From positions 1 to 64,000 of the forward strand of contig JAOARQ010000028.1 of the NCBI GenBank assembly GCA_025210455.1: a DNA stretch of 64,000 nt, written 5' to 3'. Below, one piece after another: positions 31,723 through 40,899 of this stretch. Source of the stretch: Pelagimonas sp. Lineage in GTDB: Bacteria; Pseudomonadota; Alphaproteobacteria; Rhodobacterales; Rhodobacteraceae. Each line of letters begins with the position of its first letter. Position 1 is the stretch's first letter. The notes beneath the pieces were generated by a model. That model did not search any database, was not told the origin of the DNA, and was given only the letters and a program-made list of their open reading frames with translations. A program made the position numbers and the translations under genes.

Positions 31723-32751
31723 ATGAACCAGAGCCTGCGAAATAGCTTTACGACGATCCATTCTGGTCAGGGGTTTGACGCGCTTGAAATTGCGGTTCTG
31801 ATCCCCTGCTACAACGAAGGCGAAGCAATCGCCAAAGTGGTCAAGGATTTCCGCGCCGCGCTGCCGCAGGCGACCGTCTATGTTTACGACAACAACTCTA
31901 CCGATGAAACGGTTGTACGCGCCCGTGCCGCTGGCGCCGTGGTGCGTCACGAACCCCGTCAGGGCAAAGGCCATGTGGTGCGCCGCATGTTCGCCGATAT
32001 CGAAGCCGACGTTTATCTGATGGTCGATGGGGATGACACCTATGACGCCAGCGCCGCCCCTGAACTGATCCGCAAAATGACCAGCGAAGGGCTGGATCTT
32101 GTGAACGGCACCCGGTCGGCTATTTCTCAGACGGCTTATCGGCCGGGGCATAAGTTCGGCAATATGATGCTGTCGGGGCTGGTGCAAAAGATCTTTGGGC
32201 GCGGCACCACGGATATGCTGTCAGGCTACCGCGTGTTTTCGAACCGCTTTGTCAAAAGCTTCCCGATCATGTCGCGCGGCTTTGAAATCGAAACCGAGCT
32301 CACCGTGCATGCTCTGGAACTGCAAATGCCCATGGGTGAAGCGCAGACCGCTTTTCAGGACCGCCCGGAAGGATCTGAAAGCAAGCTGAATTCCATCCGC
32401 GATGGCATCCGCATTCTGCGCACAATCATGCGCCTTGCGCGGCAGGAACGCCCGTTGTGGTTCTTTTCGCTTTTCGCGGCGGTGTTTGCAGCTGCTTCCT
32501 TGGCACTGGCGGCGCCGGTCATTGCTGAATTCGTATCGACCGGCCTTGTGCCGCGCCTGCCAACTGCGGTGCTGTCCGCAAGCCTGATGATCATCGCCTT
32601 TCTATCCAGCGCGGTGGGTATGATCCTGGATCTGGTGACACGCGCGCGTCAGGAAGCCAAGCGCATGCAATACCTGTCGATCCCCGGTGTTCTATCCAAA
32701 ACCCATGGCGCAGAACCCATCACCCCGCTTAAGGCGCTGGTTGGGGGATGA
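31723..32751 (+). CDS. GtrB-like polyprenyl-phosphate glycosyltransferase
   Basis: 342 residues from ATG 31723 with GAGAGGG upstream. The GT2 catalytic domain shows VLIPCYNEGEAIAKVVKDF, YDNNSTDETV, MVDGDDTYDAS (the metal-binding DxD) and FEIETELTVHALE. The C-terminus carries two membrane helices (FFSLFAAVFAAASLALAAPV and VLSASLMIIAFLSSAVGMIL). It would load a sugar onto a polyprenyl phosphate at the inner face of the membrane, for flipping by the next gene (overlap of four bases). The DxD and GT-A signatures look intact. Confidence 0.88.
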   Translation: MNQSLRNSFTTIHSGQGFDALEIAVLIPCYNEGEAIAKVVKDFRAALPQATVYVYDNNSTDETVVRARAAGAVVRHEPRQGKGHVVRRMFADIEADVYLMVDGDDTYDASAAPELIRKMTSEGLDLVNGTRSAISQTAYRPGHKFGNMMLSGLVQKIFGRGTTDMLSGYRVFSNRFVKSFPIMSRGFEIETELTVHALELQMPMGEAQTAFQDRPEGSESKLNSIRDGIRILRTIMRLARQERPLWFFSLFAAVFAAASLALAAPVIAEFVSTGLVPRLPTAVLSASLMIIAFLSSAVGMILDLVTRARQEAKRMQYLSIPGVLSKTHGAEPITPLKALVGG

Positions 32752-33167
32752 AACCTCTGCACGACAGGGCATTCTTCAAGTTTCTCATTATCGGAGCCGC
32801 CGGTTTCGTCACCGATGCCGGCCTGCTCTTTTTGCTGATCAGTTGGGGCGGCGATCCCTACCAGATGCGTTTTGCAAGCTTTGCTCTTGCGGTCTGCGTC
32901 ACCTGGTACGGTAATCGAAACTGGACATTCTCAAGCGCGCATCGCGATCAACACCCACCAAGCTTTGTGACCTATCTGGGCGTGCAGGGGTTTGGGATGG
33001 CCGTGAACTATGCCACCTATGCAAGCCTCTTGTGGCTGATGTCGCCAACACCATTGCATGCGGTTTACGCGACGATGCTGGGGTCAATAGTGGCCCTTGT
33101 GGTGAACTATATCGGGTCTTCCGTTTTGGTGTTCCAACGACAAAACGAAACACACCAACTACCCTGA
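32748..33167 (+). CDS. GtrA-like flippase
   Basis: 139 residues with four membrane helices, normal for GtrA. FKFLIIGAAGFVTDAGLLFL opens the protein; WYGNRNWTF is a typical GtrA motif; YATYASLLWL and SIVALVVNYIGSSVLVF close it. It moves polyprenyl-phosphate-linked sugar to the periplasmic side. Its start overlaps the GtrB-like stop by four bases. Confidence 0.9.
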   Translation: MKPLHDRAFFKFLIIGAAGFVTDAGLLFLLISWGGDPYQMRFASFALAVCVTWYGNRNWTFSSAHRDQHPPSFVTYLGVQGFGMAVNYATYASLLWLMSPTPLHAVYATMLGSIVALVVNYIGSSVLVFQRQNETHQLP

Positions 33168-33242
33168 ACCCGGCAATTTCTGGCCTCACTGAACCGCAAA
33201 ACGAAATGCGGCCCAGTAAGAACGGGGAATGCGTGAACCTCT

Positions 33243-33476
33243 CTATCGTTTCCAGAAGGGGCGCTTTGCCTCTTTCATGGCTTGCGAACGCGAGACCCCG
33301 ATGTCATCCAGTTGATCCAGCGTCAGACGCTTTAAGGAGCGTCTCGTGCGATAGGTCTCATCCCAGGTCATCAGCACAAACGCGATTTTCACAGTAATAC
33401 GGACCGCAGGCGCCAGAGTAGGGCGTGCAGAGAGCGCAGAAAGGTCGTGAACGTGCGATTGTATTGACAATGCCAT
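33243..33476 (-). CDS. DUF1127 small protein
   Basis: 77 residues. The C-terminal RRSLKRLTLDQLDDIGVSRS with following basic end is the DUF1127 domain, an Arg-rich short helix pair. In alphaproteobacteria such proteins have been linked with RNA turnover and with phosphate or stress responses. Here it is divergent from a MocR regulator, with palindromic repeats between, so it may be a target of that regulator. Confidence 0.85.
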   Translation of the reverse strand: MALSIQSHVHDLSALSARPTLAPAVRITVKIAFVLMTWDETYRTRRSLKRLTLDQLDDIGVSRSQAMKEAKRPFWKR

Positions 33477-33494
33477 GGGAACAGGCTCCTTATT

Positions 33495-33583
33495 TTGTAT
33501 TGATACAATGTAGCGAGCTTGCTACAATTTGTGGATACAAGTACGCCTCACACCTGTCCACAGAAAGATTGTTATGGATACAA
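33495..33583. promoter_or_regulatory. Repeated GATACAA sites ahead of the MocR gene
   Basis: TTGTATTGATACAA (33495-33508) is a palindrome. GATACAA recurs at 33534-33540 and 33577-33583, the last inside the first codons of the MocR gene. Spacings are 32 and 43 bases. Likely the operator of the regulator, shared with the divergent DUF1127 promoter. Confidence 0.55.
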
Positions 33584-34989
33584 TATGGTTGCCAGACCTG
33601 AGCGCCGCGAAGGGGCCGAAATACAAAGTTCTGACAGAGGCCCTTCGAAATGCCGTAAAAGCTGGGCATCTGGCGGTGGACGAAAAACTGCCCCCTGTAC
33701 GTGAGCTGGCCTTTCAGTTGGCGGTTACACCGGGCACGGTTGCACGCGCCTATTCGCAGCTTGTCGATGCTGGGGTTTTGAAGGCAGTGGTTGGGCGTGG
33801 CACCTTTGTGGCAGCCGCGCAGAGTGACCCGCCCGCACTTTTTGATCAGCCCGTTGAAGTGGATTCGCAAATTCACAACGCGGTCGGCGATGGTTATGCC
33901 GTCAATATGGTTTCCCCGCACCTGCCGAACGTGGGGCAGGCACGTCTGATCCGGGAACTACTGGGCGAGGTGGCGCAAAACCCGCCGTCGGGGGTGATGC
34001 ATTATCCGACACGCGCCTCGTCTCTTGGGGCCAGAGAGGCGGTGGTGCACTGGCTGAGAGAGGTGCCCATCGGATCAATTTCAGCAGATGATGTGATTTT
34101 GGCCAATGGCGGGCAAAACGCGATTTTGCTGGTGCTGCAAACCCTTCTGAAGGGGCGCAAGCCGACCATTCTGGTCGAAGAACTCTCCTATCCCGGCTTT
34201 AGCCGTGCTGCAGAACTGCTGCGTGCCGATGTCGTTCCCGTGGCCATGGATGCCGACGGGATTATCCCCGAAGCTCTGGAAGCCGCAGCGCGCCAGCACG
34301 AGGCACAAATTCTGTGTACCTCCCCCGAGGTTCATAACCCAACATTGCAGTTCACCCCTGAAACGCGCCGAAAAGACATCGTCAGCATCGCAAGACGTCT
34401 GGATCTGGAAATTCTGGAAGATGATTGTTACCGGATGAATATTGCGCAGGCGGTATCCTACCGGATTCTGGCCCCCGAGCGTGCCTGGTACATAGGTTCC
34501 ATTTCCAAGATGCTCACCCCTGCGCTGCGACTGGGCTATGCGGTGTCACCCGAGGGGGCCGCTGCCAAGCTGCGAAGGTCGGCTGAATATTCGTTCTTTG
34601 GGCTAGCCACACCTTTGACCGATCTGTTCAGCAAACTTCTGCCGCATCCGCAAATGCCACAGATCAAACAGAACGTCATTGAAGAGACCAATCGCTACAT
34701 CCAGTCCACCGTGAACATCCTAGGGGGCTATGATCTGACATGGCGGCCTGATGTTCTGTTTCTGTGGCTAACCCTGCCCGAAGGCTGGCGGGCCAGCGCC
34801 TTTTGTCAGGCGGCCGAAGCGCAGGGCGTGCGCATCCGGTCGGCTGAGGACTACACCGAGCGCAACGGAACCACCCGTCATGCGGTGCGCATTGCGATCA
34901 ATGCAGGCGTGGGGCTGGCGAACTTCGAAGCCGCCATCGGACGGTTGCGTGACCTGCTGGACAACCCGCCAGAGCGATTTGGTGTTTGA
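33574..34989 (+). CDS. MocR-type (GntR plus aminotransferase) regulator
   Basis: 471 residues from ATG 33574. The N-terminal GntR winged helix reads KLPPVRELAFQLAVTPGTVARA. The C-terminal domain is an aminotransferase fold I, with a PLP lysine in YIGSISKMLTPALRLGY, and LEDDCYRM for the cofactor aspartate region. Such proteins bind PLP and sense amino compounds instead of catalysing transfer. Target and ligand unknown. The upstream region carries the repeated GATACAA sites. Confidence 0.9.
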   Translation: MDTIWLPDLSAAKGPKYKVLTEALRNAVKAGHLAVDEKLPPVRELAFQLAVTPGTVARAYSQLVDAGVLKAVVGRGTFVAAAQSDPPALFDQPVEVDSQIHNAVGDGYAVNMVSPHLPNVGQARLIRELLGEVAQNPPSGVMHYPTRASSLGAREAVVHWLREVPIGSISADDVILANGGQNAILLVLQTLLKGRKPTILVEELSYPGFSRAAELLRADVVPVAMDADGIIPEALEAAARQHEAQILCTSPEVHNPTLQFTPETRRKDIVSIARRLDLEILEDDCYRMNIAQAVSYRILAPERAWYIGSISKMLTPALRLGYAVSPEGAAAKLRRSAEYSFFGLATPLTDLFSKLLPHPQMPQIKQNVIEETNRYIQSTVNILGGYDLTWRPDVLFLWLTLPEGWRASAFCQAAEAQGVRIRSAEDYTERNGTTRHAVRIAINAGVGLANFEAAIGRLRDLLDNPPERFGV

Positions 34990-35066
34990 CGCCAAACAAT
35001 GCCCCCGATCAGCGCATCAGCTTTGAAACCACAAGGGTCTCTCAGCCGCTATGTTCTGGCGGGGTG

Positions 35067-38000
35067 TTAGCCATCCAACAGAAAGAAACTTATCTCTGAT
35101 GCGGCTACCTGCATCAGACCGCTGAAGAACACTTCGTCGTCGCTCGACCCGTAAGAAAGGCGAAGACCATTTGTGGTATTGTACCAAGTCAGCTCATCAG
35201 AGCTGACACCCACCAGATGGATGACATCTGTTGTCACATCGAAATCACCAATCACGTCCTGCCCGTCGCCCAGGCGGAACTCAAAAGTGTCGGACCCAGC
35301 ACCGCCATAAAGCAGATCGTTGTCTTCCCCGCCAAGGATGTGGTCAGCCCCCACATCACCGCTGATCGTGTCGGCACCGGAACCTCCAGATAGCTCATCA
35401 TCACCCGTACCGCCGCGCAGCTTGTCACGTCCGGTGCCGCCCTGAAGGATGTCGTTTCCCTGACGCCCGTCAATGTGATCGCTCCCCGCCAGACCGGACA
35501 AAACATTGCTGCCCGAATTGCCCAGCAGACGATTTCCGCCCAAATTTCCGGTTGCACTGTAATCTGCGCTGCCGAACAGGAACACATCCTCAACATTTTC
35601 TGACAGCGTCACATCCGCTTTGGCATGCACAACATCATGACCTTCGCCTGCGAATTCTACGATTGTGTCTAAGGCATCCGACACCTTGTAGGTGTCGTTC
35701 CCTGCCCCGCCATATGCGATGTCGGCACCGGCATTGCCTGACAGCAGGTCATTGCCCGCACCGCCGTACATGATGTCATCGCCAAGACCGGGGCACAGCG
35801 TGTCGTTGCCTTCGCCGCCATCGACAGTATCATCCCCGGTGCCGCCGTGCAGCTTGTCGTTTCCTGACTGACCGAAAAGCGCATCGGCACCATCATTGCC
35901 ATGCAGCTTGTCGTGGCCTTCACCGCCGAAAACAGTGTCATTCCCACCGCCCGCAATCAGGTTGTCATTCCCGGCCAAACCATCAATGGCGTTGTCCAAA
36001 CCATTGCCAACAATCATGTTGCGCAAATCATTGCCCGTGCCAGTCAGGGCCTCAGACCCTTTTTGCAGCCACAGGTTTTCCAGGTCGTCACCAAGCGTAT
36101 AGCTGACCTTTGACTTCACAGTATCAGTGCCATCGCCACCAGCTTCGGACACCACATCATCAACGTCATCCACAAAGTAGATATCATTGCCTGTGCCGCC
36201 ATACATCACATCAGCACCCGTTCCGCCATCCAGCACGTCACGGCCTGCCTCACCATAGATCACGTCATTGCCAGACTGCGCACGGATGAAATCATTGCCG
36301 GAACCACCATAGATATCGTCATCACCGGCACCCGCAAAGATCTTGTCGTTGCCTCCATAGCCTAGGATCACATCATTTGGCCCATCCGCCCCATCAATTT
36401 GAGTGCCATCCTGATCGGTATACCCGACCATATGATCGTTTCCGGCAGTGCCCTGAACAGGCGAGGTTTCAATTGTCAGAGTGGCACTGTCTGACACCCC
36501 GGCTTCGCTTTCGACGGTATAGGAAATTTCTGCCGTGACATCGCGCGGCGCACTACCCGGCGTGACCTCAAGCAGCCCATTGCCGAGATACGTTGCCGTT
36601 TCGCCATTTGCCAGGGTGAAGGTATCACCGATACTGACAGCGACCCCGTCAATATGGGTTAGCGTCAGGGTTCCGCCTTCTGACACTTCGTCGTTTGCAA
36701 GCAGGTCAATCGTGACCGCAGTTCCCTTTGCCGCCAGCTTCACCCGATCATCTTCCGCCACCGCAACCGACAACACCGGCGCGCGCAGCAAAACGGTTGA
36801 GGTGGTATCAATACCCAGGAACGGATCCACACCGCGCGTATCCATGGCGCCATCATTGCTGTAGACCCTTGGCGCCTGCGCCAATAGCTCCATGTATAGC
36901 GCACCATCTTCACCAGTGGTTATCCGGTAAAACCCGCCAGCATTTGGTGTTGAGCTGTCCAGATCATGATCAGTGTTGTTCGCACCTGCGTAAACATTCC
37001 CATCTGCATCCACGATGGTTGCACCATATGCGCTTGACGGAATGCCGGGTCTCACTTCGCCATCCACAATTGTCCCGGCAAGGGTCTGGGTTGTGACAAT
37101 CGGCTCACCGCCGAGGCTCACTTCAGAAATGTCGATCGAGACCAGCACCCCCGCCGACCCATGTGAGCCACCATGCGCGACACCAAAAAACGTTTGGCTA
37201 CCCGCATCATAGGCCAGATCCGCCAGCCCACGGGTTGGAATGCCCAGCGCGGGCAACTGAATGACCTGAGAGTCCAACGTGCCGTCTGGTCCGGTTTCCG
37301 ACAGATCATAAACGACTGCGGTTCTCAGGTTACCGCTGAAGGTCCACAGATTGCCCTGATCATCGACATCGCCGATATAAGACCCCATGCTGCCCGCAGA
37401 CACCTTGTAGGTTGCCCCGGTCGCATCCATCGCGATGACATCATTTCGCGCAATCGCATTGCCGCTTGCGTCGGTCCCGTCTGATCTGGCGATGCCATAG
37501 ATCAGATCGAATTCGCTGGAATAGCCAATGGCATTCACATTGACTGCGGCTGATGTTTCGGTTTCGGTATAGCTGTTTGTTTCCAGATCAAATTTGACAA
37601 GCTGCCCGTTCAAAACCTGATAGATGAAATTCTGGCCCGGTGCGAAGGCGTCAACCGTCACCTCGTTGCCCATGAAGTTAACTATCTTTTCGTAAGACGG
37701 AATGACCCCAGAGGTATCAAGCGATCCCCCCTCATCAGAGGAATCATCCAAAATCCTGAATTCCAGTTCGGTCGCCTGCCCTGTGCCCATCAAGCTGAAG
37801 GTATATGTTTCGAAAACCCCACCTTCGTGGGAAAAGCTTCCGATGCTTTCACCACCAAAGACAACCTCGACCGTGACGCTTTCCACATTGGCCGACAGAT
37901 TGGCCGCAAGGTTAAACTCTAGCTCGTAAGGAACGCTTTCAATAGTCTCGACCGTTGTCGATAAGACCGGGCTTCCGTCTTCGCCGACCTCACCTTGCCA

Positions 38001-38072
38001 GTGGTCAGAAACGGTGTATTGCCCGAATGTGAGTCTTTCGTCGGTGTCCTGCAACAGATTAGGCATGTTCAT
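35067..38072 (-). CDS. RTX-type calcium-binding secreted protein
   Basis: 1001 residues. The N-terminal about 110 residues are a beta-rich domain; residues about 150-420 look like a beta-propeller-like repeat region (GQLVKFDLETNSYTETETSA, GYSSEFDLIYGIARSDG). A cadherin-like or VCBS-like segment follows (LLANDEVSEGGTLTLTHIDG). From about 555 to 950 there are many RTX nonapeptides of the GGxGxDxUx kind (GYGGNDKIFAGAGDDDIYGG), in three blocks split by beta segments. The C-terminus (DVIGDFDVTTDVIHLVGVSS) is a typical type I secretion end. The exporter is not in the window. Adjacent to the EPS cluster, it may be a surface or matrix protein. Confidence 0.9.
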   Translation of the reverse strand: MNMPNLLQDTDERLTFGQYTVSDHWQGEVGEDGSPVLSTTVETIESVPYELEFNLAANLSANVESVTVEVVFGGESIGSFSHEGGVFETYTFSLMGTGQATELEFRILDDSSDEGGSLDTSGVIPSYEKIVNFMGNEVTVDAFAPGQNFIYQVLNGQLVKFDLETNSYTETETSAAVNVNAIGYSSEFDLIYGIARSDGTDASGNAIARNDVIAMDATGATYKVSAGSMGSYIGDVDDQGNLWTFSGNLRTAVVYDLSETGPDGTLDSQVIQLPALGIPTRGLADLAYDAGSQTFFGVAHGGSHGSAGVLVSIDISEVSLGGEPIVTTQTLAGTIVDGEVRPGIPSSAYGATIVDADGNVYAGANNTDHDLDSSTPNAGGFYRITTGEDGALYMELLAQAPRVYSNDGAMDTRGVDPFLGIDTTSTVLLRAPVLSVAVAEDDRVKLAAKGTAVTIDLLANDEVSEGGTLTLTHIDGVAVSIGDTFTLANGETATYLGNGLLEVTPGSAPRDVTAEISYTVESEAGVSDSATLTIETSPVQGTAGNDHMVGYTDQDGTQIDGADGPNDVILGYGGNDKIFAGAGDDDIYGGSGNDFIRAQSGNDVIYGEAGRDVLDGGTGADVMYGGTGNDIYFVDDVDDVVSEAGGDGTDTVKSKVSYTLGDDLENLWLQKGSEALTGTGNDLRNMIVGNGLDNAIDGLAGNDNLIAGGGNDTVFGGEGHDKLHGNDGADALFGQSGNDKLHGGTGDDTVDGGEGNDTLCPGLGDDIMYGGAGNDLLSGNAGADIAYGGAGNDTYKVSDALDTIVEFAGEGHDVVHAKADVTLSENVEDVFLFGSADYSATGNLGGNRLLGNSGSNVLSGLAGSDHIDGRQGNDILQGGTGRDKLRGGTGDDELSGGSGADTISGDVGADHILGGEDNDLLYGGAGSDTFEFRLGDGQDVIGDFDVTTDVIHLVGVSSDELTWYNTTNGLRLSYGSSDDEVFFSGLMQVAASEISFFLLDG

Positions 38073-38169
38073 TTCTTTCTCTGATTGGGTGGTCTGAGGT
38101 GGCGCCGAAGGGGATAACTTCGGCAGGTTCAGCGGTAGAGCGTTGTCAGCGGGCTATTGCCCTGGATCA

Positions 38170-38814
38170 TCAGTAGGCCCCCCTTCCGTCCCAGACGGCA
38201 CGAAACGTCCGAAATAGAATGACGATGTCGGTTCTCAGCGTGCAGTTGCGGACATAGGCCAGATCCAAATCGATCATTTCATCAAAGCTGATTTCAGCGC
38301 GCCCAGAGACCTGCCACAGCCCGGTGATGCCCGGCAGAACACGGTGCCGTAGATGGGCCCGTTCGGGGTATTCGGCCACCTCTTCGATCAGGGCAGGACG
38401 CGGCCCCACCAAGGACATATCCCCCTTGATGACATTGAAGATCTGCGGCAGTTCATCCAGCGACCAGCGGCGAAGAAACCGACCGACACCGGTAATCCGG
38501 GGATCTTGCCTGATCTTCAGGCAAACTCCGTCGCGGTCGCTTAGGTCCATCAACTGATCCCGGCGCTCTTCCGCATCCTGAAACATAGAGCGGAACTTGA
38601 ACATATTGAACGGATGCCCATCCAGACCGATCCGTTCCTGCACAAAGAACACCGGGCCCCGCGAACTGAAAGCAACAATAACGGCGGTCAAAACCAGCAG
38701 CGGCCAGGTCACAGCCAGCACAGCCAGAGCAAGCGTAAGATCGAGCACCCGTTTGGGGCTGACGCCAATCCCGGCGCGGACATGTTTCGGGGTTTCAGTA
38801 GATGACAGGGTCAT
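38170..38814 (-). CDS. Initiating polyprenyl-phosphate sugar transferase, ExoY-like
   Basis: 214 residues from ATG 38814 with GGAG eight bases upstream; a longer frame from 38862 would overlap the preceding gene. One membrane anchor (LALAVLAVTWPLLVLTAVIV) precedes the catalytic domain: GPVFFVQERIGLDGHPFNMF, KFRSMFQDAEERRDQ, RFLRRWSLDELPQIFNVIKG, DMSLVGPRPAL and GITGLWQVSGR. It starts the repeat unit of the exopolysaccharide by moving a sugar phosphate (often galactose-1-P or glucose-1-P) onto undecaprenyl phosphate. Last gene of the cluster. Confidence 0.95.
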   Translation of the reverse strand: MTLSSTETPKHVRAGIGVSPKRVLDLTLALAVLAVTWPLLVLTAVIVAFSSRGPVFFVQERIGLDGHPFNMFKFRSMFQDAEERRDQLMDLSDRDGVCLKIRQDPRITGVGRFLRRWSLDELPQIFNVIKGDMSLVGPRPALIEEVAEYPERAHLRHRVLPGITGLWQVSGRAEISFDEMIDLDLAYVRNCTLRTDIVILFRTFRAVWDGRGAY

Positions 38815-38840
38815 TGGCAATCTCCGAACAAACAACAAAC

Positions 38841-40895
38841 TCAGGTAGGAACGGCCAGCCACGGATCACCGGGCAGGGCCTTGCGCATGACGGCGACACC
38901 CCCGTGGCGGGGCAGTCCGTCCATGCGTTCGATTTGGGCAAGAACCGTGTCTTTCTGGTCCGAGGGGCACATGGCCAGCACACCGACATCAGAGGCGGAC
39001 AGAACAAACTGGCTGCACAGGCTGTCAGTCAGGCTGCCAGCCGAAATCACCACGATATCGACAGAGCAGACGAGTCTCTCAATGGCATCACGCACCATCG
39101 GCGCTGAGACGGTCGTATCATCCAGGGTGCTTTTCGGCCCGTCCGGCAAACCCCAGACACCCGCTTTGCCTTTCTCGACAGTGACTTCGGGGGCGTTGCC
39201 GGATAAAAAGCTTCTCCAGCGGTTGGCAGACACCGATTGACAGCCCTGCGCGATATCCGCTTCGATGATCAGCGCGCTCATACGCGCCCGGGCATAACTT
39301 TCCGCAAGCGCGCGGGCCAATTCTATGGTCGTGCCAGACCCCGCACGGGTCACAGCGATAACAGGCGCCTTGCCCACCAGCCGAGGCTTGCGAAGCGGAT
39401 GCAGCTGCAGCTCATTGCGCAGAAGATCCGCAGCATGTGCGTCGGCATCTTCCGCTGAAGAGACCTGCAAAACCGGCATACGGTGTTGAACTGGTGTAAG
39501 GCTTTCGGCGAACCGCAGACGCCTGTCTTTGAACCCAAGGATGAGAGACAGGACAAGCGCCAGGCCAGCCCCCCCGGCAAGACCGGATGCCGCCAACATC
39601 TTGCGGCTGTCGCTCACCGGTTTAAACGGTGTCGAAGGAGGCGACATCAGCACTGCATAGCCGGGTAGAGAGCGCCCGGATTCAAGCCTGATCACCTCAA
39701 GGGCACGGCGCGTTTCCCCAAGTAGATCCTGTGCTTCGTTGATGTCGTGTTCCACCTGATCCAGTTCGATCCGACGACGATTCAGGTCGCGCGCATCCAG
39801 CCGGGCGGCCTCTAGCTGGTTTTCAACTTTTGAAAACAGGCTGCGAATTTCGGTGATGCTGACGTCATTGCCTTCTGCCGACGCATTTGTAAGCGCCCCG
39901 GTCTGCCCCAGCACCCGGATCTGTTCGCGCCGGTCGGCAAGGGCCGTTTCGATGACAGCAATTTCATCGCTCAGCGCCTTTTCTTTCAGCTCAAAGCGCA
40001 TGTTGCTTTGGCCATCATAGCCAGCCTGCAATCCAGCCAGCTCGCTCATCAGTTTGGCGCGCTCAAAATTGAGATCAGCCATCGCCCGGTCCAAAAGCGT
40101 GGCCCGCATGATTTCCTCATCCGAGGTATCCGCAGATGCGCCCCCGCTTCGGGCTTCTAGTGCGGCCAGCGTGGCGGCAACTTCGGCTTTGCGCGCCGCA
40201 AGCCCATCAATTTTGGCGAGTTTCTCAATATGGGCTTTGGTGATTGCGTTTCTGCCAAACTCACCGCCGACCTCCAGCTGGGTCGCCCGGAGTCTGGCAA
40301 GACGCAGCACAAGCTCTTCTTCCCGGGTGCGAAGTTCTGACAGGCGAACTTCTGATCGCTCCGCCTCTGCCTCGGTCTTTAGCGCAAGATAAGAGGTTAC
40401 AATGGCCTCAAGTTTTTGCTGCGCGAACTCCGCATCACGGCTTTTGGTCTTCAGCACAATCAGGCTGTCTGACCGTTTGATCTCAATTGACCCTGACAGG
40501 TCTGAGGCGCTCATTTGGCCAGCAAGCTCAGGCATCTGAGCCGACAAAGAACCAGCAGCCCGCACCATCACCGGGGGCGAAGCCACATAAGTGGTTTCGG
40601 CTTTGACGAAACTGTCGAAGGTCTTCAGCACCGATTCATCACCGGTGGCGTACAGGATGTTGGATTCCTGAGGGAAAACCCGCAAAATGGCCTGAGATTC
40701 AAAGAGCCGGACACCGGACAGAAAGCCTGCGACACACATCACCGAACCAAAAAGCAAGGCTTTGGCACAGGTTTGTTTCCAGCGCCCTCTCATAACCCGA
40801 ATGACGCCATGAATCGGATTCGGTTCGGGGACCTCTTCAACTATGGGGTTTTGTTGCTGAATACTCTGGGGTTGGGCGGTCGCGGCTAAAACCAT
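38841..40895 (-). CDS. Polysaccharide co-polymerase with degenerate tyrosine-kinase domain
   Basis: 684 residues from ATG 40895 (five bases after the stop of the preceding gene; CGGCGGGG upstream). An N-terminal membrane helix (AKALLFGSVMCVAGFLSGVR) is followed by a large periplasmic coiled-coil (about 155-390), a second membrane helix (LAASGLAGGAGLALVLSLIL) and a cytoplasmic P-loop-like domain. The latter has AVTRAGSGTTIELARALAES, which lacks the Walker A lysine, and LIIEADIAQ as Walker A'. VVISAGS replaces the usual Walker B. It probably controls chain length as a Wzz/GumC-like scaffold without kinase activity. Confidence 0.85.
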   Translation of the reverse strand: MVLAATAQPQSIQQQNPIVEEVPEPNPIHGVIRVMRGRWKQTCAKALLFGSVMCVAGFLSGVRLFESQAILRVFPQESNILYATGDESVLKTFDSFVKAETTYVASPPVMVRAAGSLSAQMPELAGQMSASDLSGSIEIKRSDSLIVLKTKSRDAEFAQQKLEAIVTSYLALKTEAEAERSEVRLSELRTREEELVLRLARLRATQLEVGGEFGRNAITKAHIEKLAKIDGLAARKAEVAATLAALEARSGGASADTSDEEIMRATLLDRAMADLNFERAKLMSELAGLQAGYDGQSNMRFELKEKALSDEIAVIETALADRREQIRVLGQTGALTNASAEGNDVSITEIRSLFSKVENQLEAARLDARDLNRRRIELDQVEHDINEAQDLLGETRRALEVIRLESGRSLPGYAVLMSPPSTPFKPVSDSRKMLAASGLAGGAGLALVLSLILGFKDRRLRFAESLTPVQHRMPVLQVSSAEDADAHAADLLRNELQLHPLRKPRLVGKAPVIAVTRAGSGTTIELARALAESYARARMSALIIEADIAQGCQSVSANRWRSFLSGNAPEVTVEKGKAGVWGLPDGPKSTLDDTTVSAPMVRDAIERLVCSVDIVVISAGSLTDSLCSQFVLSASDVGVLAMCPSDQKDTVLAQIERMDGLPRHGGVAVMRKALPGDPWLAVPT

Positions 40896-40899
40896 TGTG

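Noticed and set aside
35300-36400. CRISPR-like or other DNA repeat array
   Set aside because: The regular pattern is the codon-level echo of RTX nonapeptide repeats in the coding frame; spacers and repeats are not uniform.
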